From assembly GCA_002350625.1 (NCBI GenBank), contig DEFE01000020.1, positions 61,047-91,021 on the forward strand: a DNA stretch of 29,975 nucleotides, written 5' to 3'. The notes beneath the pieces are model-generated. The model had not been told where the DNA came from. It did no database searches and saw nothing but the letters and a program-made list of their open reading frames with translations. This stretch comes from Lachnospiraceae bacterium UBA2860 (GTDB taxonomy: Bacteria > Bacillota > Clostridia > Lachnospirales > Lachnospiraceae). The position numbers were made by a program, and so were the translations under genes. This document shows, piece by piece, positions 14,644 to 22,717 of this stretch (positions are counted from its first letter, which is position 1; each line of letters starts with the position of its first letter).

Positions 14644-17058
14644 TTATGATTTACTCACAGACAACACCGCGACAGCCAGCGCCGTCGTCCCGGTCACCGC
14701 ATTCGTGCTGATCCTTCTGATGAAGGCGCGAATTACAGTCCCGTCGGTCAGCGCCGCATCAAAGAAGGCTTTATCTCCGCTTCTGCCGCATTCTTCCAGT
14801 GCTCCGATGAATGTGCTGCTGTTCAGGAACGGTACCTCCTCGGCGCTGCGCCACTCATCCGTGACATCGATGCCGAACGAGCGGTCCATAAACTGCCGGA
14901 AGGACGGGTTGCTTCTCACGATACAGAATCTGCCTTCTTTGACCTCTACGATAGCAATGGGCAGCGTGTTGAAGAAGTCCTTGAAGATCTGTTCGTTTTC
15001 GTCCGCGATGACCTGGAGGTCAAAGAGGTTCACGCGCCCGATGTCCTCGTAGTACGAGGTCTCCTCCGGATTCTCAAAGCCGATCTGGGTGCCTTCTTCG
15101 TACCGGTTCAGGATGGTCTCAAGCGGAATCGGTTTGGTGTAATAGAAGCCCTGCAGCTTGGCGCAGCCGATTTCCTGCAGGAACTGGATCTGTTCTTTCG
15201 TCTCGACGCCTTCGCAGACGGTGTCGAGTCCGAGCGCGGTGGCAAGCTGCATCAGCTCCGTGAGGACGATCTTCCCCTGCTCCCCTTCGTCGAGCTTTTT
15301 CATAAAGCTCCTGTCGAATTTCAGGTGATCGAAGCGGATGCTCTGCAGAACGTCAAGAGAAGAATAGCCGCTCCCGAAGTCATCGAGCCAGACGGAAAAG
15401 CCGAGGCTTCTGAAGCGCTCGACCTCGCGCTTCATGAAGTTGAAATCGCTGCCGATGACGCTCTCTGTGATCTCTATCGTGATGAGGCTGCGTCTCACGC
15501 CGGCGCCGTCGACGCGCCGCCGGATCTCTTCCACGATGTCGCAGGCCTCGAAGTCGGACCTGGACAGATTGATGGAGTGCGGCACCACATAGAGGCCGTT
15601 CTCCTTCTGGACGCGCATCTTCTTGATCACCTGCTCCAGCACGAACAGGTCCAGTTTATAGATGACTTTGGCGCTCTCAAGAGGCGGGATAAAATCAGCA
15701 GGCGAGAGGAAGCCGCGCTCCGGGTCGACCCATCTCGAAAGGGCCTCCTCATCGCAGACGCGTCCGTTGATGGCGCGGACGATGGGCTGGTAGTAAACCT
15801 GGATCCAGTGCTCTTCGATGGCTCTGTCGAGATGCGAGATGATGTAGCGCTCCCGCTCCTCGCCGGTCAGCATCGCCTCGTCATAGTCGCAAATGCTGGA
15901 GACATAGGTGCTTCGCAGCTTATCCCTGGCGGCTTTTGCACAGTCGCACGCGGTGCTGATGTCCGTCTGCCCTGTCCGGTCGCGGAAGAGTCCCACCCGG
16001 ACTGCGGGCCAGTCTTCGTTCTTTCCTTCTTCCGCCCAGGCGGCAAAGAGCTTCTGCAGCTTCTCTTCCGCGCCCGCCTCTTCCGTGAGGACGACAAAAT
16101 GATCCTGCCCGAAGCGGCTCGCACTGTCCTCGCCGAAGGCCTGCACGAGAAGCTTCGAGAAGCTCTTCAGCATCTTGTCTCCCTCGGCAAATCCGTGGCG
16201 CTGGTTGTAGAACTTCATCCCGCTTAAATCCATGTAGAGAAAGACGGGGATCCTGCCCTTCCGCAGCATTTCCGTCCTTTTACTGCCGGCGAGATCAAAG
16301 AAATAGGACATGCCGGGAAGCTCCGTGAGCAGGTCGTAGTAATTGCCCTTCCGGATGTTTTCCCGCAGCTTCTCCTCAAGCTCGTCGCGATAGATGTCCT
16401 TCTCGCTCTCAATGATGAAGCTGTGCAGGACGCAGCCGCTCAGCATGCAGCCGATCGCGTACATCGGCGCCAGCGGGAAATACACCTGCGCGATGACAAA
16501 GCCGGTCATCGCCACGCTGAAAAGGCCGATCGTGCGGTGCCTGAATCTCATCTTGCCGCTGCTTTTCCGCATCGAATAGACCGCATAAAGCGCCGTCATG
16601 AGGAACATGGCGATCTGCGCGACGAGCGCGACGTAGCGGGCCGGACCTGCGTTGTAGGCGGCATTTTCGTCGAAATAAAAGAAAGCGGGGATGAAGAAGT
16701 TGATGATGACGAGACCCATCTGGAACCAGAAAATGACAATGCCCAGGGTCTTTAAAAGGCGGCCGAAAAAGCCCTCTTCGCGAAGATATGCGACCGCGTA
16801 GCGGGTCCAGAAAAGGATCGAGCAGGCCATGGCCGCGAAGTAGACCGAGGTATCCAGGAAGGTCAGCGTAATCAGCTGCCGATAATACAGAATGCCCCAG
16901 AGGATATCCGTGATGAAGTAGACGATGACGGAGAAAAGATAGGCGCGATAAGTCTGCCGGGCCGGAATCGTTCCGTTATCCGAGCTGCCCAGCAGAACCT
17001 CGTGATTGACGATCAGAAGGACGATCAGGCCCAAAAGACCGGCACTGGAATAATACAT
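14644..17058 (-). CDS. Membrane c-di-GMP phosphodiesterase: degenerate GGDEF plus EAL, C-terminal PAS-like domain
   Basis: The protein has 804 residues. About seven membrane segments fill residues 1-220, like a 7TM sensor input. A GGDEF domain follows (about 235-390), but its signature is GQDHF (317-321), so cyclase activity is unlikely. The EAL domain (about 400-650) keeps EAL at 438-440, NLS in HSINLSRSDF, ITIEITES, DDFG (559-562), K580 with D582, E616 and QG (636-637). These are the residues needed to hydrolyse c-di-GMP. After EAL, residues 685-804 look PAS-like (DFFNTLPIAIVEVKEG, RSNPSFRQFM), an uncommon position. GAGGTGGTGAG precedes the ATG. The gene stands alone, 89 bases downstream of the COG0523 gene on the same strand. 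Confidence 0.92.
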   Translation of the reverse strand: MYYSSAGLLGLIVLLIVNHEVLLGSSDNGTIPARQTYRAYLFSVIVYFITDILWGILYYRQLITLTFLDTSVYFAAMACSILFWTRYAVAYLREEGFFGRLLKTLGIVIFWFQMGLVIINFFIPAFFYFDENAAYNAGPARYVALVAQIAMFLMTALYAVYSMRKSSGKMRFRHRTIGLFSVAMTGFVIAQVYFPLAPMYAIGCMLSGCVLHSFIIESEKDIYRDELEEKLRENIRKGNYYDLLTELPGMSYFFDLAGSKRTEMLRKGRIPVFLYMDLSGMKFYNQRHGFAEGDKMLKSFSKLLVQAFGEDSASRFGQDHFVVLTEEAGAEEKLQKLFAAWAEEGKNEDWPAVRVGLFRDRTGQTDISTACDCAKAARDKLRSTYVSSICDYDEAMLTGEERERYIISHLDRAIEEHWIQVYYQPIVRAINGRVCDEEALSRWVDPERGFLSPADFIPPLESAKVIYKLDLFVLEQVIKKMRVQKENGLYVVPHSINLSRSDFEACDIVEEIRRRVDGAGVRRSLITIEITESVIGSDFNFMKREVERFRSLGFSVWLDDFGSGYSSLDVLQSIRFDHLKFDRSFMKKLDEGEQGKIVLTELMQLATALGLDTVCEGVETKEQIQFLQEIGCAKLQGFYYTKPIPLETILNRYEEGTQIGFENPEETSYYEDIGRVNLFDLQVIADENEQIFKDFFNTLPIAIVEVKEGRFCIVRSNPSFRQFMDRSFGIDVTDEWRSAEEVPFLNSSTFIGALEECGRSGDKAFFDAALTDGTVIRAFIRRISTNAVTGTTALAVAVLSVSKS

Positions 17059-17147
17059 ATTCTCACCACCTCATCGCCGCCTGATTCCCGATGATGCATG
17101 GGATGCGCAGTAATTATTTATCCTGATTATACTTAATGTGCCCGCGA

Positions 17148-18389
17148 TTAACAAGATGCAAGACAGGCGTCGAGCAGCTGCACGATCAGCGCCTCGGGCA
17201 TGTGCTGCCCGATGAACACAAGCTTGATCATGCGGTCGCCGTAGGTCTCGTCCCAGGATTCCTTGAGCGCGGGGTGCTTGTCGAGCATTTCCTTCTGCGT
17301 GGCCGGGTCGAGCGCTGCCAGGAAGCGGCCCGACGGCGATTCGGTGATCTGCCGCCCCGCCTGCTCGAAGATGTAGGACATATCCGGCTCTTCCTTGTAC
17401 CAGACCATGCCCTTGCAGCGGATGATCTCGTGCGGCCAAACGGTGCAGAGCTGCGCGAGGCGGTCGTGGATGAACGGGCGGCGGCGCTTGTAGACGAAGG
17501 TGCTGATGCCGTATTCCAGAAGCTCGTGGGAGGCGTCGTGGTCGTGGTGATGATGGTGGTGCGCGTGCGCGCCGCCGTGGTGGCCGTCGTGGTCTTCGTG
17601 CGCGTGCGCGCCGTCGTGGCTGTCATGACCTTCGTGCGCGCCGTGGCCGGGCGCCTCCTCTCCAGCGCGGATCGCGCGCACCCAGCCCGCGGAAGCGACA
17701 GCCCGGTCAAGGTCAAAGCCGCCGGTAAAGAGCAGCTTCCCGATTGGCACGTCCGCGTGCTGCACCTCCAGGATCTCCGCGTCGCTCTGCAATGAGCGAA
17801 CCAGCGCGTGCAGCTCGCGGAGCTCCTCCTCCGTCACCAGATCCGTTTTGTTCAGCAGAAGCAGCGAGCACAGCTCGATCTGCTGGATGAGCAGATTCTC
17901 GAGGTCGTCCTCTTCTATCTCGGGGCGGACGAGGCGTCTGCCATTTTCGAATTCCTGCAGCATCCGCGCCGCGTCCACCACGGCGATGACGCTGTCCAGC
18001 TTCATCGGCAGCCCGTCCTCCGTGTTCTCCTTGCAGACCGTCTCGATCGTCTGCGTGATCGGGAGCGGCTCGCAGATGCCGGAGGCCTCGATCAGGATGA
18101 CGTCGTAGAGCTCCGCCTCCGCCAGATCCGTCAGCTGCTTCGCGAGGTCGTCAGCCAGCGTGCAGCAGATGCAGCCATTCGAGAGCGCGATCAGCGACGA
18201 ATCCGCCGCCGTCACGACGCCGTTCCTTTCGATCAGCTCCGCGTCGACATTCAGCTCCCCGATGTCGTTGACGATCACCGCGGCGCGGACGCCCTCGCTG
18301 TTTGACAGGATCCGGTTGAGGAGCGTGGTCTTGCCCGCGCCCAGGTATCCCGTGATCAGTGTGATGCTTACTTCTTTCGTTTTTTTCAT
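17148..18389 (-). CDS. COG0523/CobW-family metal-chaperone GTPase with histidine-rich loop
   Basis: The protein is 413 residues from the ATG at 18389. A longer in-frame ATG at 18434 lies inside a repeat element and is rejected. It has the P-loop GYLGAGKTT (14-22), the family hallmark GCICC (72-76), ILIEASGICEP for Walker B and NKTD (180-183) for guanine. Between about 249 and 288 is a loop with 18 histidines mixed with Asp, Gly and Ala, including six in a row. The C-terminal domain (about 290-413) is the CobW_C type. COG0523 GTPases insert or deliver metals: zinc (ZigA/ZNG1-like), cobalt (CobW) or nickel. The histidine loop suggests zinc or nickel. No metalloenzyme or cobalamin gene is adjacent and no clear Zur box was seen, so the metal is open. 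Confidence 0.9.
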   Translation of the reverse strand: MKKTKEVSITLITGYLGAGKTTLLNRILSNSEGVRAAVIVNDIGELNVDAELIERNGVVTAADSSLIALSNGCICCTLADDLAKQLTDLAEAELYDVILIEASGICEPLPITQTIETVCKENTEDGLPMKLDSVIAVVDAARMLQEFENGRRLVRPEIEEDDLENLLIQQIELCSLLLLNKTDLVTEEELRELHALVRSLQSDAEILEVQHADVPIGKLLFTGGFDLDRAVASAGWVRAIRAGEEAPGHGAHEGHDSHDGAHAHEDHDGHHGGAHAHHHHHHDHDASHELLEYGISTFVYKRRRPFIHDRLAQLCTVWPHEIIRCKGMVWYKEEPDMSYIFEQAGRQITESPSGRFLAALDPATQKEMLDKHPALKESWDETYGDRMIKLVFIGQHMPEALIVQLLDACLASC

Positions 18390-18408
18390 GGTCACTCTCT
18401 CAAAAATA

Positions 18409-18478
18409 TGACACGGGGTCTGACCCCCTGTCATATTGCATACAATATAAACATGACAAGGGGTCAGACCCCGTGTCA
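18409..18478. repeat. Inverted pair of 25-bp REP-like elements
   Basis: Copies at 18409-18433 and 18454-18478 are reverse complements with one mismatch, separated by 20 AT-rich bases (TATTGCATACAATATAAACA). They belong to the same family as 10776-10831. The pair fills almost the whole gap between the histidine kinase stop and the COG0523 GTPase. Confidence 0.9.
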
Positions 18479-18483
18479 GGAAA

Positions 18484-19974
18484 TTACGTCAGCAGGCAGG
18501 TAAAAGCGATCTCTCCGTTCCTCCAGCCGACATTGATGCTTCCGCCGTACTGCTGGCAGATGCTCTCGGCGATCGACAGTCCGATGCCATAACCGCCGCG
18601 GTCGACGCTGTGGGCCTCGTCCTCGCGGTAGAAGCGCTCGAAGAAGCGGCTGTAGTTGACGTTTGCGCCGTCCTTGAAGGTGTTGGCGACGACGAGCCGG
18701 ATCGTCTTTCCTTTGCGGAGGGAGTGAAGGCTGACGCGGATCCGTCCCTCGCTGTCGCAGTATTTGAAGGCGTTGTCGACGAGCAGCGTCACGAGCTGGC
18801 GGATTTTGCTCTCGTCCGCCACCATGCGGACGTCGGGGGTGATGTCGAGCACGAGTTCTTTTTTGTCCTGCTGCGCGAGCGATCGGTAAGGTTTGACCGT
18901 CTCCTCGACCTGCTTCGAGACGTCGATTTCGGCCATGACGGAGCGGTCTTCTCTCTCGGCCGCGCGGGAGATCATGACGAGGTTCTGTACGAGGCCGTCG
19001 AGCCGGTCGATCTGCCGCATCGTCGACTGGGTCCATTCGCTCTCGCCGTTCATCATTTCCTCAATCTCGGTGTTGGCCCGGATCACGGCGAGCGGGGTCT
19101 TGAGCTCGTGGCTCGCGTTCGTGATGAACTGCTTCTGCCGGCGGACATTTTCGATTTCGGGCGCGACGACCCGCGAGGACGCGTACCAGACGATGATGAG
19201 CGCGATGAGAAGGCCCGTGAAAAAGATGATGAAGGTGATGTTGACGAAGCGCTGGTTCGCGCGGATCTGGGACGCGCAGTTGAGGAGCACGATCATGGTG
19301 TCCCCGCTGCTCGCCGTCCCGCGCTCGTAGTAGTAGTTGCCGAGCCTGCCGTATTTGTTCCCGGTGCGGTACGCCACGCTGGCGATAAGAGCGGTCTCTT
19401 CGTCCGTCAGCTCATTGATGTGCGTGGTCCTCAGCATCTTCACTTCGCCCGCTTCGTCGAAGGTCGCCGTGAAGAAGCGCGCGGAATAATGAAATTCCGG
19501 CGAAAATTCCTCTAGCACGCTTCCCGCGCCCGGATCCGTGAGGTCCTTGATCTCGTTGGAGCCGATCTCCGCAACACTCTCGGCTGCCGAAGTTTCAGAG
19601 GCCGCCGGTTCTCCGGAACCCGCCGCACTCTCGGCTGCCGAAGTCTCCGAAACCGCTGCGCTCTCAGAGGCAGCCGCATCCGAGCTCACTGTCGCCGCCG
19701 CACTCCCGGAAATCGCCTCCGCCGTGCTCCCGGCAGATGTCTTCTCCGTGCGGCCGCTCCCCGCGCTCCCGCCCGACCGGTTCTCGCGTATCCGCGTATT
19801 GATCATCCCGTCGTTGTCGAGGATGTACCCGAGCACCTGCCGGATTTGCCGCTGTGAGACAAAATAGTTCGACAGATTGATGCAGATCCCCATGAAGCTC
19901 ATGACGAGCACGTAGGCCAGCATCGCCACAAGGATGAACTTTCTTCTGAGTTTTTCGATGGTCCTGGCGTTCAT
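18484..19974 (-). CDS. Two-component sensor histidine kinase
   Basis: The protein has 496 residues. Membrane segments at about 13-34 and 243-263 bracket an extracellular sensor part. HisKA has NASHELKTPLAVIR with the phospho-acceptor H289. The ATPase domain has DNAFKYCDSEGR (N box) and GGYGIGLSIAESI (G box). The extracellular part holds a low-complexity Ser/Ala/Glu stretch (about 67-140) in which SETSAAES is repeated. The ATG overlaps the stop of the response regulator gene by four bases (ATGA), so the pair is translationally coupled. The signal is unknown. It is the last gene of a five-gene minus-strand run. Confidence 0.95.
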   Translation of the reverse strand: MNARTIEKLRRKFILVAMLAYVLVMSFMGICINLSNYFVSQRQIRQVLGYILDNDGMINTRIRENRSGGSAGSGRTEKTSAGSTAEAISGSAAATVSSDAAASESAAVSETSAAESAAGSGEPAASETSAAESVAEIGSNEIKDLTDPGAGSVLEEFSPEFHYSARFFTATFDEAGEVKMLRTTHINELTDEETALIASVAYRTGNKYGRLGNYYYERGTASSGDTMIVLLNCASQIRANQRFVNITFIIFFTGLLIALIIVWYASSRVVAPEIENVRRQKQFITNASHELKTPLAVIRANTEIEEMMNGESEWTQSTMRQIDRLDGLVQNLVMISRAAEREDRSVMAEIDVSKQVEETVKPYRSLAQQDKKELVLDITPDVRMVADESKIRQLVTLLVDNAFKYCDSEGRIRVSLHSLRKGKTIRLVVANTFKDGANVNYSRFFERFYREDEAHSVDRGGYGIGLSIAESICQQYGGSINVGWRNGEIAFTCLLT

Positions 19975-20654
19975 GTTTTGTCCCTGCCGACGCCCGGCGT
20001 AAGCTGGAAGCTTCCCCCGCGCGCGCCGCTGATGATCACCCGCGAATCAACGGCAAGGAGCTTGCCGCGCAGATAGGAGATGTACAGCCACACCGTGTCC
20101 GGCTGCGCGTCCTCCTTCTCCCACACATGATCCAGCAGGTACTTGGTGTCGAGCTTCCGCCCGGCGTTCAGGATGAGCGCCTGCATGAGCTCAAATTCCT
20201 TAATCGAAAGCCGCACCGAATTCGAGCTTGTGAGCTCGAACCGCTCGGCATTTAAGACGATGTCCTCGTATTTCAGCTCCTTCACGCTGTATTCCCTGCG
20301 CCGCCGCGTCATCGAGCGGACGCGCGCGAGGAGCTCTTTAATCGCAAATGGCTTTGTCAGATAATCGTCCGCACCCGCGTCAAGTCCCGCGACTCTGTCG
20401 TCCACCTCGGCCTTCGCCGTGAGCAGCAGCACCGGCGTCAGGATATTGATCGCGCGCACCTCCGAGAGCACCTCGAGCCCGTTCTTCTTCGGCATCATGA
20501 TGTCGAGGATGATCCCGTCGTAGCTGTCGTGGCGGATGTGCGAAAGCGCCTCCTCCCCGTCGAAGACGGAGTCGACGTCGTACCCCTCGTGTGAAAGAAC
20601 CGCGGTCAGCGCGCGGTTCATGTCCCTTGTATCCTCTGCAAGCAGCAGCTTCAT
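19971..20654 (-). CDS. OmpR/PhoB-family response regulator
   Basis: The protein has 227 residues. The receiver domain has the acidic pair in LLLAEDTRD, the phospho-acceptor D51 (GIILDIMMPKKNG), LLTAKAE and YLTKPF. The winged-helix DNA-binding domain (about 125-220) has LSIKEFELM and DTVWLYISYLRGKL. It overlaps the kinase start by four bases and begins five bases after the alarmone synthetase stop, so it lies deep in an operon. Its targets are unknown. Confidence 0.96.
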   Translation of the reverse strand: MKLLLAEDTRDMNRALTAVLSHEGYDVDSVFDGEEALSHIRHDSYDGIILDIMMPKKNGLEVLSEVRAINILTPVLLLTAKAEVDDRVAGLDAGADDYLTKPFAIKELLARVRSMTRRRREYSVKELKYEDIVLNAERFELTSSNSVRLSIKEFELMQALILNAGRKLDTKYLLDHVWEKEDAQPDTVWLYISYLRGKLLAVDSRVIISGARGGSFQLTPGVGRDKT

Positions 20655-20659
20655 GTCGT

Positions 20660-21304
20660 CTAAGCCCCTTCTTCCCTGATCATGTCGCGGATGATCTGCA
20701 TGGAGACATCCGTCGAAGCCAGCTCATCCGCGCAGCGCTTCAGTTCGCTGGCGATGAGGGCGTCATTTTCGAGTGTTCCCTTCTTGTAATGCATCTGATG
20801 CTCGAGCGCCGCCCAGGTGTCCATGGAAATGGTTCTGAGCTGCAGTTCGACATAGTACGTCCCGCCCACGCGGATGATCATGTGGTAGCTGCGGTAACCG
20901 TTCGGCTTTGCGTGCCTGATGTAATCCTTCTCGTCGACCACCTCGTAGTCCTCGAAGCGGACGAGGTAGTCCTTGATCATGTAGACGTCATTTAAGAAGG
21001 CGCACACGATGCGCACCCCGATCGCGTCGCGGATCTTAAAGAGCGCGTCCTCCGTGGTCTCCGAAAAGCCGCGCCGGCGCAGCTTTTCCCGCATGCTCTC
21101 CTCCGTCTTGATCCGCGCGAGGCAGTGATCGACCGGATCCGTGCCGGTCTTCTCCCGCATCTCCTTCCGGAGCGTCTCGATCCTCGTCAGCACGCCGCCC
21201 ATCACGGCGCGCATCGCGGGGACATGCTCCCCGTAGATCGTGCAGTGATCCGGGACGTCTGAATATCTTTCCACATAGTGGGTATAGCGGTCAAACTGTG
21301 ACAT
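20660..21304 (-). CDS. Small alarmone synthetase, RelQ/RelP-type GTP pyrophosphokinase
   Basis: The protein has 214 residues, the length of a small alarmone synthetase, with only the RelA/SpoT synthetase domain. There is no hydrolase, TGS or ACT domain. Motifs are IRDAIGVRIVCAF, HAKPNGYRSYHMI for substrate binding, and VELQLRTISMDTWAALEHQM, with the catalytic glutamate at E153 and the WA.xEH ending. Such enzymes make (p)ppGpp from ATP and GTP or GDP and are usually controlled by transcription. It sits between fumC and the two-component genes with gaps of 18 and 5 bases, an unusual setting. RelQ versus RelP cannot be told apart by eye. Confidence 0.93.
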   Translation of the reverse strand: MSQFDRYTHYVERYSDVPDHCTIYGEHVPAMRAVMGGVLTRIETLRKEMREKTGTDPVDHCLARIKTEESMREKLRRRGFSETTEDALFKIRDAIGVRIVCAFLNDVYMIKDYLVRFEDYEVVDEKDYIRHAKPNGYRSYHMIIRVGGTYYVELQLRTISMDTWAALEHQMHYKKGTLENDALIASELKRCADELASTDVSMQIIRDMIREEGA

Positions 21305-21322
21305 CGCATCTGCCCTCTTTCT

Positions 21323-22711
21323 TCAGTCTGCCATCTTCTCCGGATGGAACACCTCGTCGAAGCGCTCCGCCGTGAGGAGGCCGAGCCTTATGCAGGCCTC
21401 GCGGAGAGAAATGCCTTCGTCATATGCGAGGTGGGCGCACCGGGCGGCATTTTCGTAGCCGATGTAGGGATTGAGCGCCGTGACGAGCATGAGCGAATGG
21501 TGGAGATTGCTGTGCATCTTCGCTTCATTGGCGCGGATTCCCGCGGCGCAGTTCACGCGGAAGGACTCGATCGACTCCGCGAGCAGCCTCGCCGACTGCA
21601 GGAAATTATAAGCCAGCACCGGCATGAAGACATTGAGCTCAAAGTTGCCCTGCGAAGCGGCGATGCCGATCGCCGCGTCGTTGCCCATGACCTGCACCGC
21701 GACCATCGTCACCTGCTCGCACTGGGTCGGATTGACCTTGCCGGGCATGATCGACGAGCCGGGCTCGTTCTCCGGAATATAGATCTCCCCGAGGCCGTTC
21801 CGCGGTCCCGACGCGAGCCAGCGCACGTCGTTCGCGATCTTCATCATGTCGGCGGCGAGCGCCTTCAGCGCCCCGTGTGCGAAGACGAGCTCGTCCTTGC
21901 TCGTGAGAGCGTGGAACTTATTTTCCGCCGTGCGGAAGTCCTTCCCGGTGATTTCGGAAATGCGTTCCGCCACTTTCACGTCAAACCCGGCCGGCGCGTT
22001 GAGCCCCGTGCCCACGGCCGTGCCGCCGAGCGCCAGCGTCTTAAGCGGCGCAAGGGAAAGCGCGATCATCTCCGCGTCGCGTTCAAGCGAGCTTCGCCAG
22101 CCCGAGATCTCCTGCGCAAAGCGGATCGGCACCGCGTCCATGAGATGCGTGCGCCCCGACTTCACGACGCTCGGGAAGGCCTCCTCAAGCTCACGGAAAG
22201 TCTGAATCAGCGCGTTCACCGCAGGCAGTACGCGGTCCTCGAGCGCGATCACGGCCGCGATATGCATCGCCGTCGGATAAGTGTCGTTTGAGGACTGGCT
22301 CATGTTGATGTCGTCGTTCGGGTGGCATAGCGCCTTCCCGGCGAGCTCATTGGCGCGGTTCGCGATCACCTCGTTGGCGTTCATGTTGGACTGAGTGCCC
22401 GAGCCGGTCTGCCACACGACGAGCGGGAAATGCTCCGCGAGCTTCCCCTCCATCACTTCTCCCGCCGATGTGCGAATGACGGCGAGCTTCTCCGCCGTCA
22501 TCCTGTCGCTCTTCAGCTCATGATTCGCCTCGGCCGCCGCCATTTTCAAAACGCCGAAAGCGTGTATGATCTCGGCGGGCATGGTCTCAAGACCGACGCC
22601 GATCCGGAAGTTCCTCCGGCTCCGCTCCGTCTGTGCGCCCCAGTACTTGTCCGCGGGGACCTGCACCTCTCCCATCGAGTCGTGTTCGATTCTGAATGCT
22701 TCTTTATCCAT
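21323..22711 (-). CDS. fumC: Fumarate hydratase, class II
   Basis: The protein has 462 residues, the normal length. It has TGSGTQSNMN (102-111), SQSSNDTYP (138-146), SGRTHLMDAVP (185-195) and the fumarase/aspartase signature GSSIMPGKVNP (318-328). The FumC identity rests on overall pattern and length; aspartase is less likely. It interconverts fumarate and malate in the cytoplasm. The stop codon of the preceding EAL gene forms part of its ribosome-binding region (TGAGGATTTATG), so the two are probably translationally coupled. The alarmone synthetase starts 18 bases after its stop. Confidence 0.95.
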   Translation of the reverse strand: MDKEAFRIEHDSMGEVQVPADKYWGAQTERSRRNFRIGVGLETMPAEIIHAFGVLKMAAAEANHELKSDRMTAEKLAVIRTSAGEVMEGKLAEHFPLVVWQTGSGTQSNMNANEVIANRANELAGKALCHPNDDINMSQSSNDTYPTAMHIAAVIALEDRVLPAVNALIQTFRELEEAFPSVVKSGRTHLMDAVPIRFAQEISGWRSSLERDAEMIALSLAPLKTLALGGTAVGTGLNAPAGFDVKVAERISEITGKDFRTAENKFHALTSKDELVFAHGALKALAADMMKIANDVRWLASGPRNGLGEIYIPENEPGSSIMPGKVNPTQCEQVTMVAVQVMGNDAAIGIAASQGNFELNVFMPVLAYNFLQSARLLAESIESFRVNCAAGIRANEAKMHSNLHHSLMLVTALNPYIGYENAARCAHLAYDEGISLREACIRLGLLTAERFDEVFHPEKMAD

Positions 22712-22717
22712 AAATCC

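Noticed and set aside
18390..18434. Extended N-terminus of the COG0523 GTPase from the ATG at 18434
   Set aside because: The extra 15 codons are translated from a REP-like repeat. The ATG at 18389 directly precedes the conserved start of the family.
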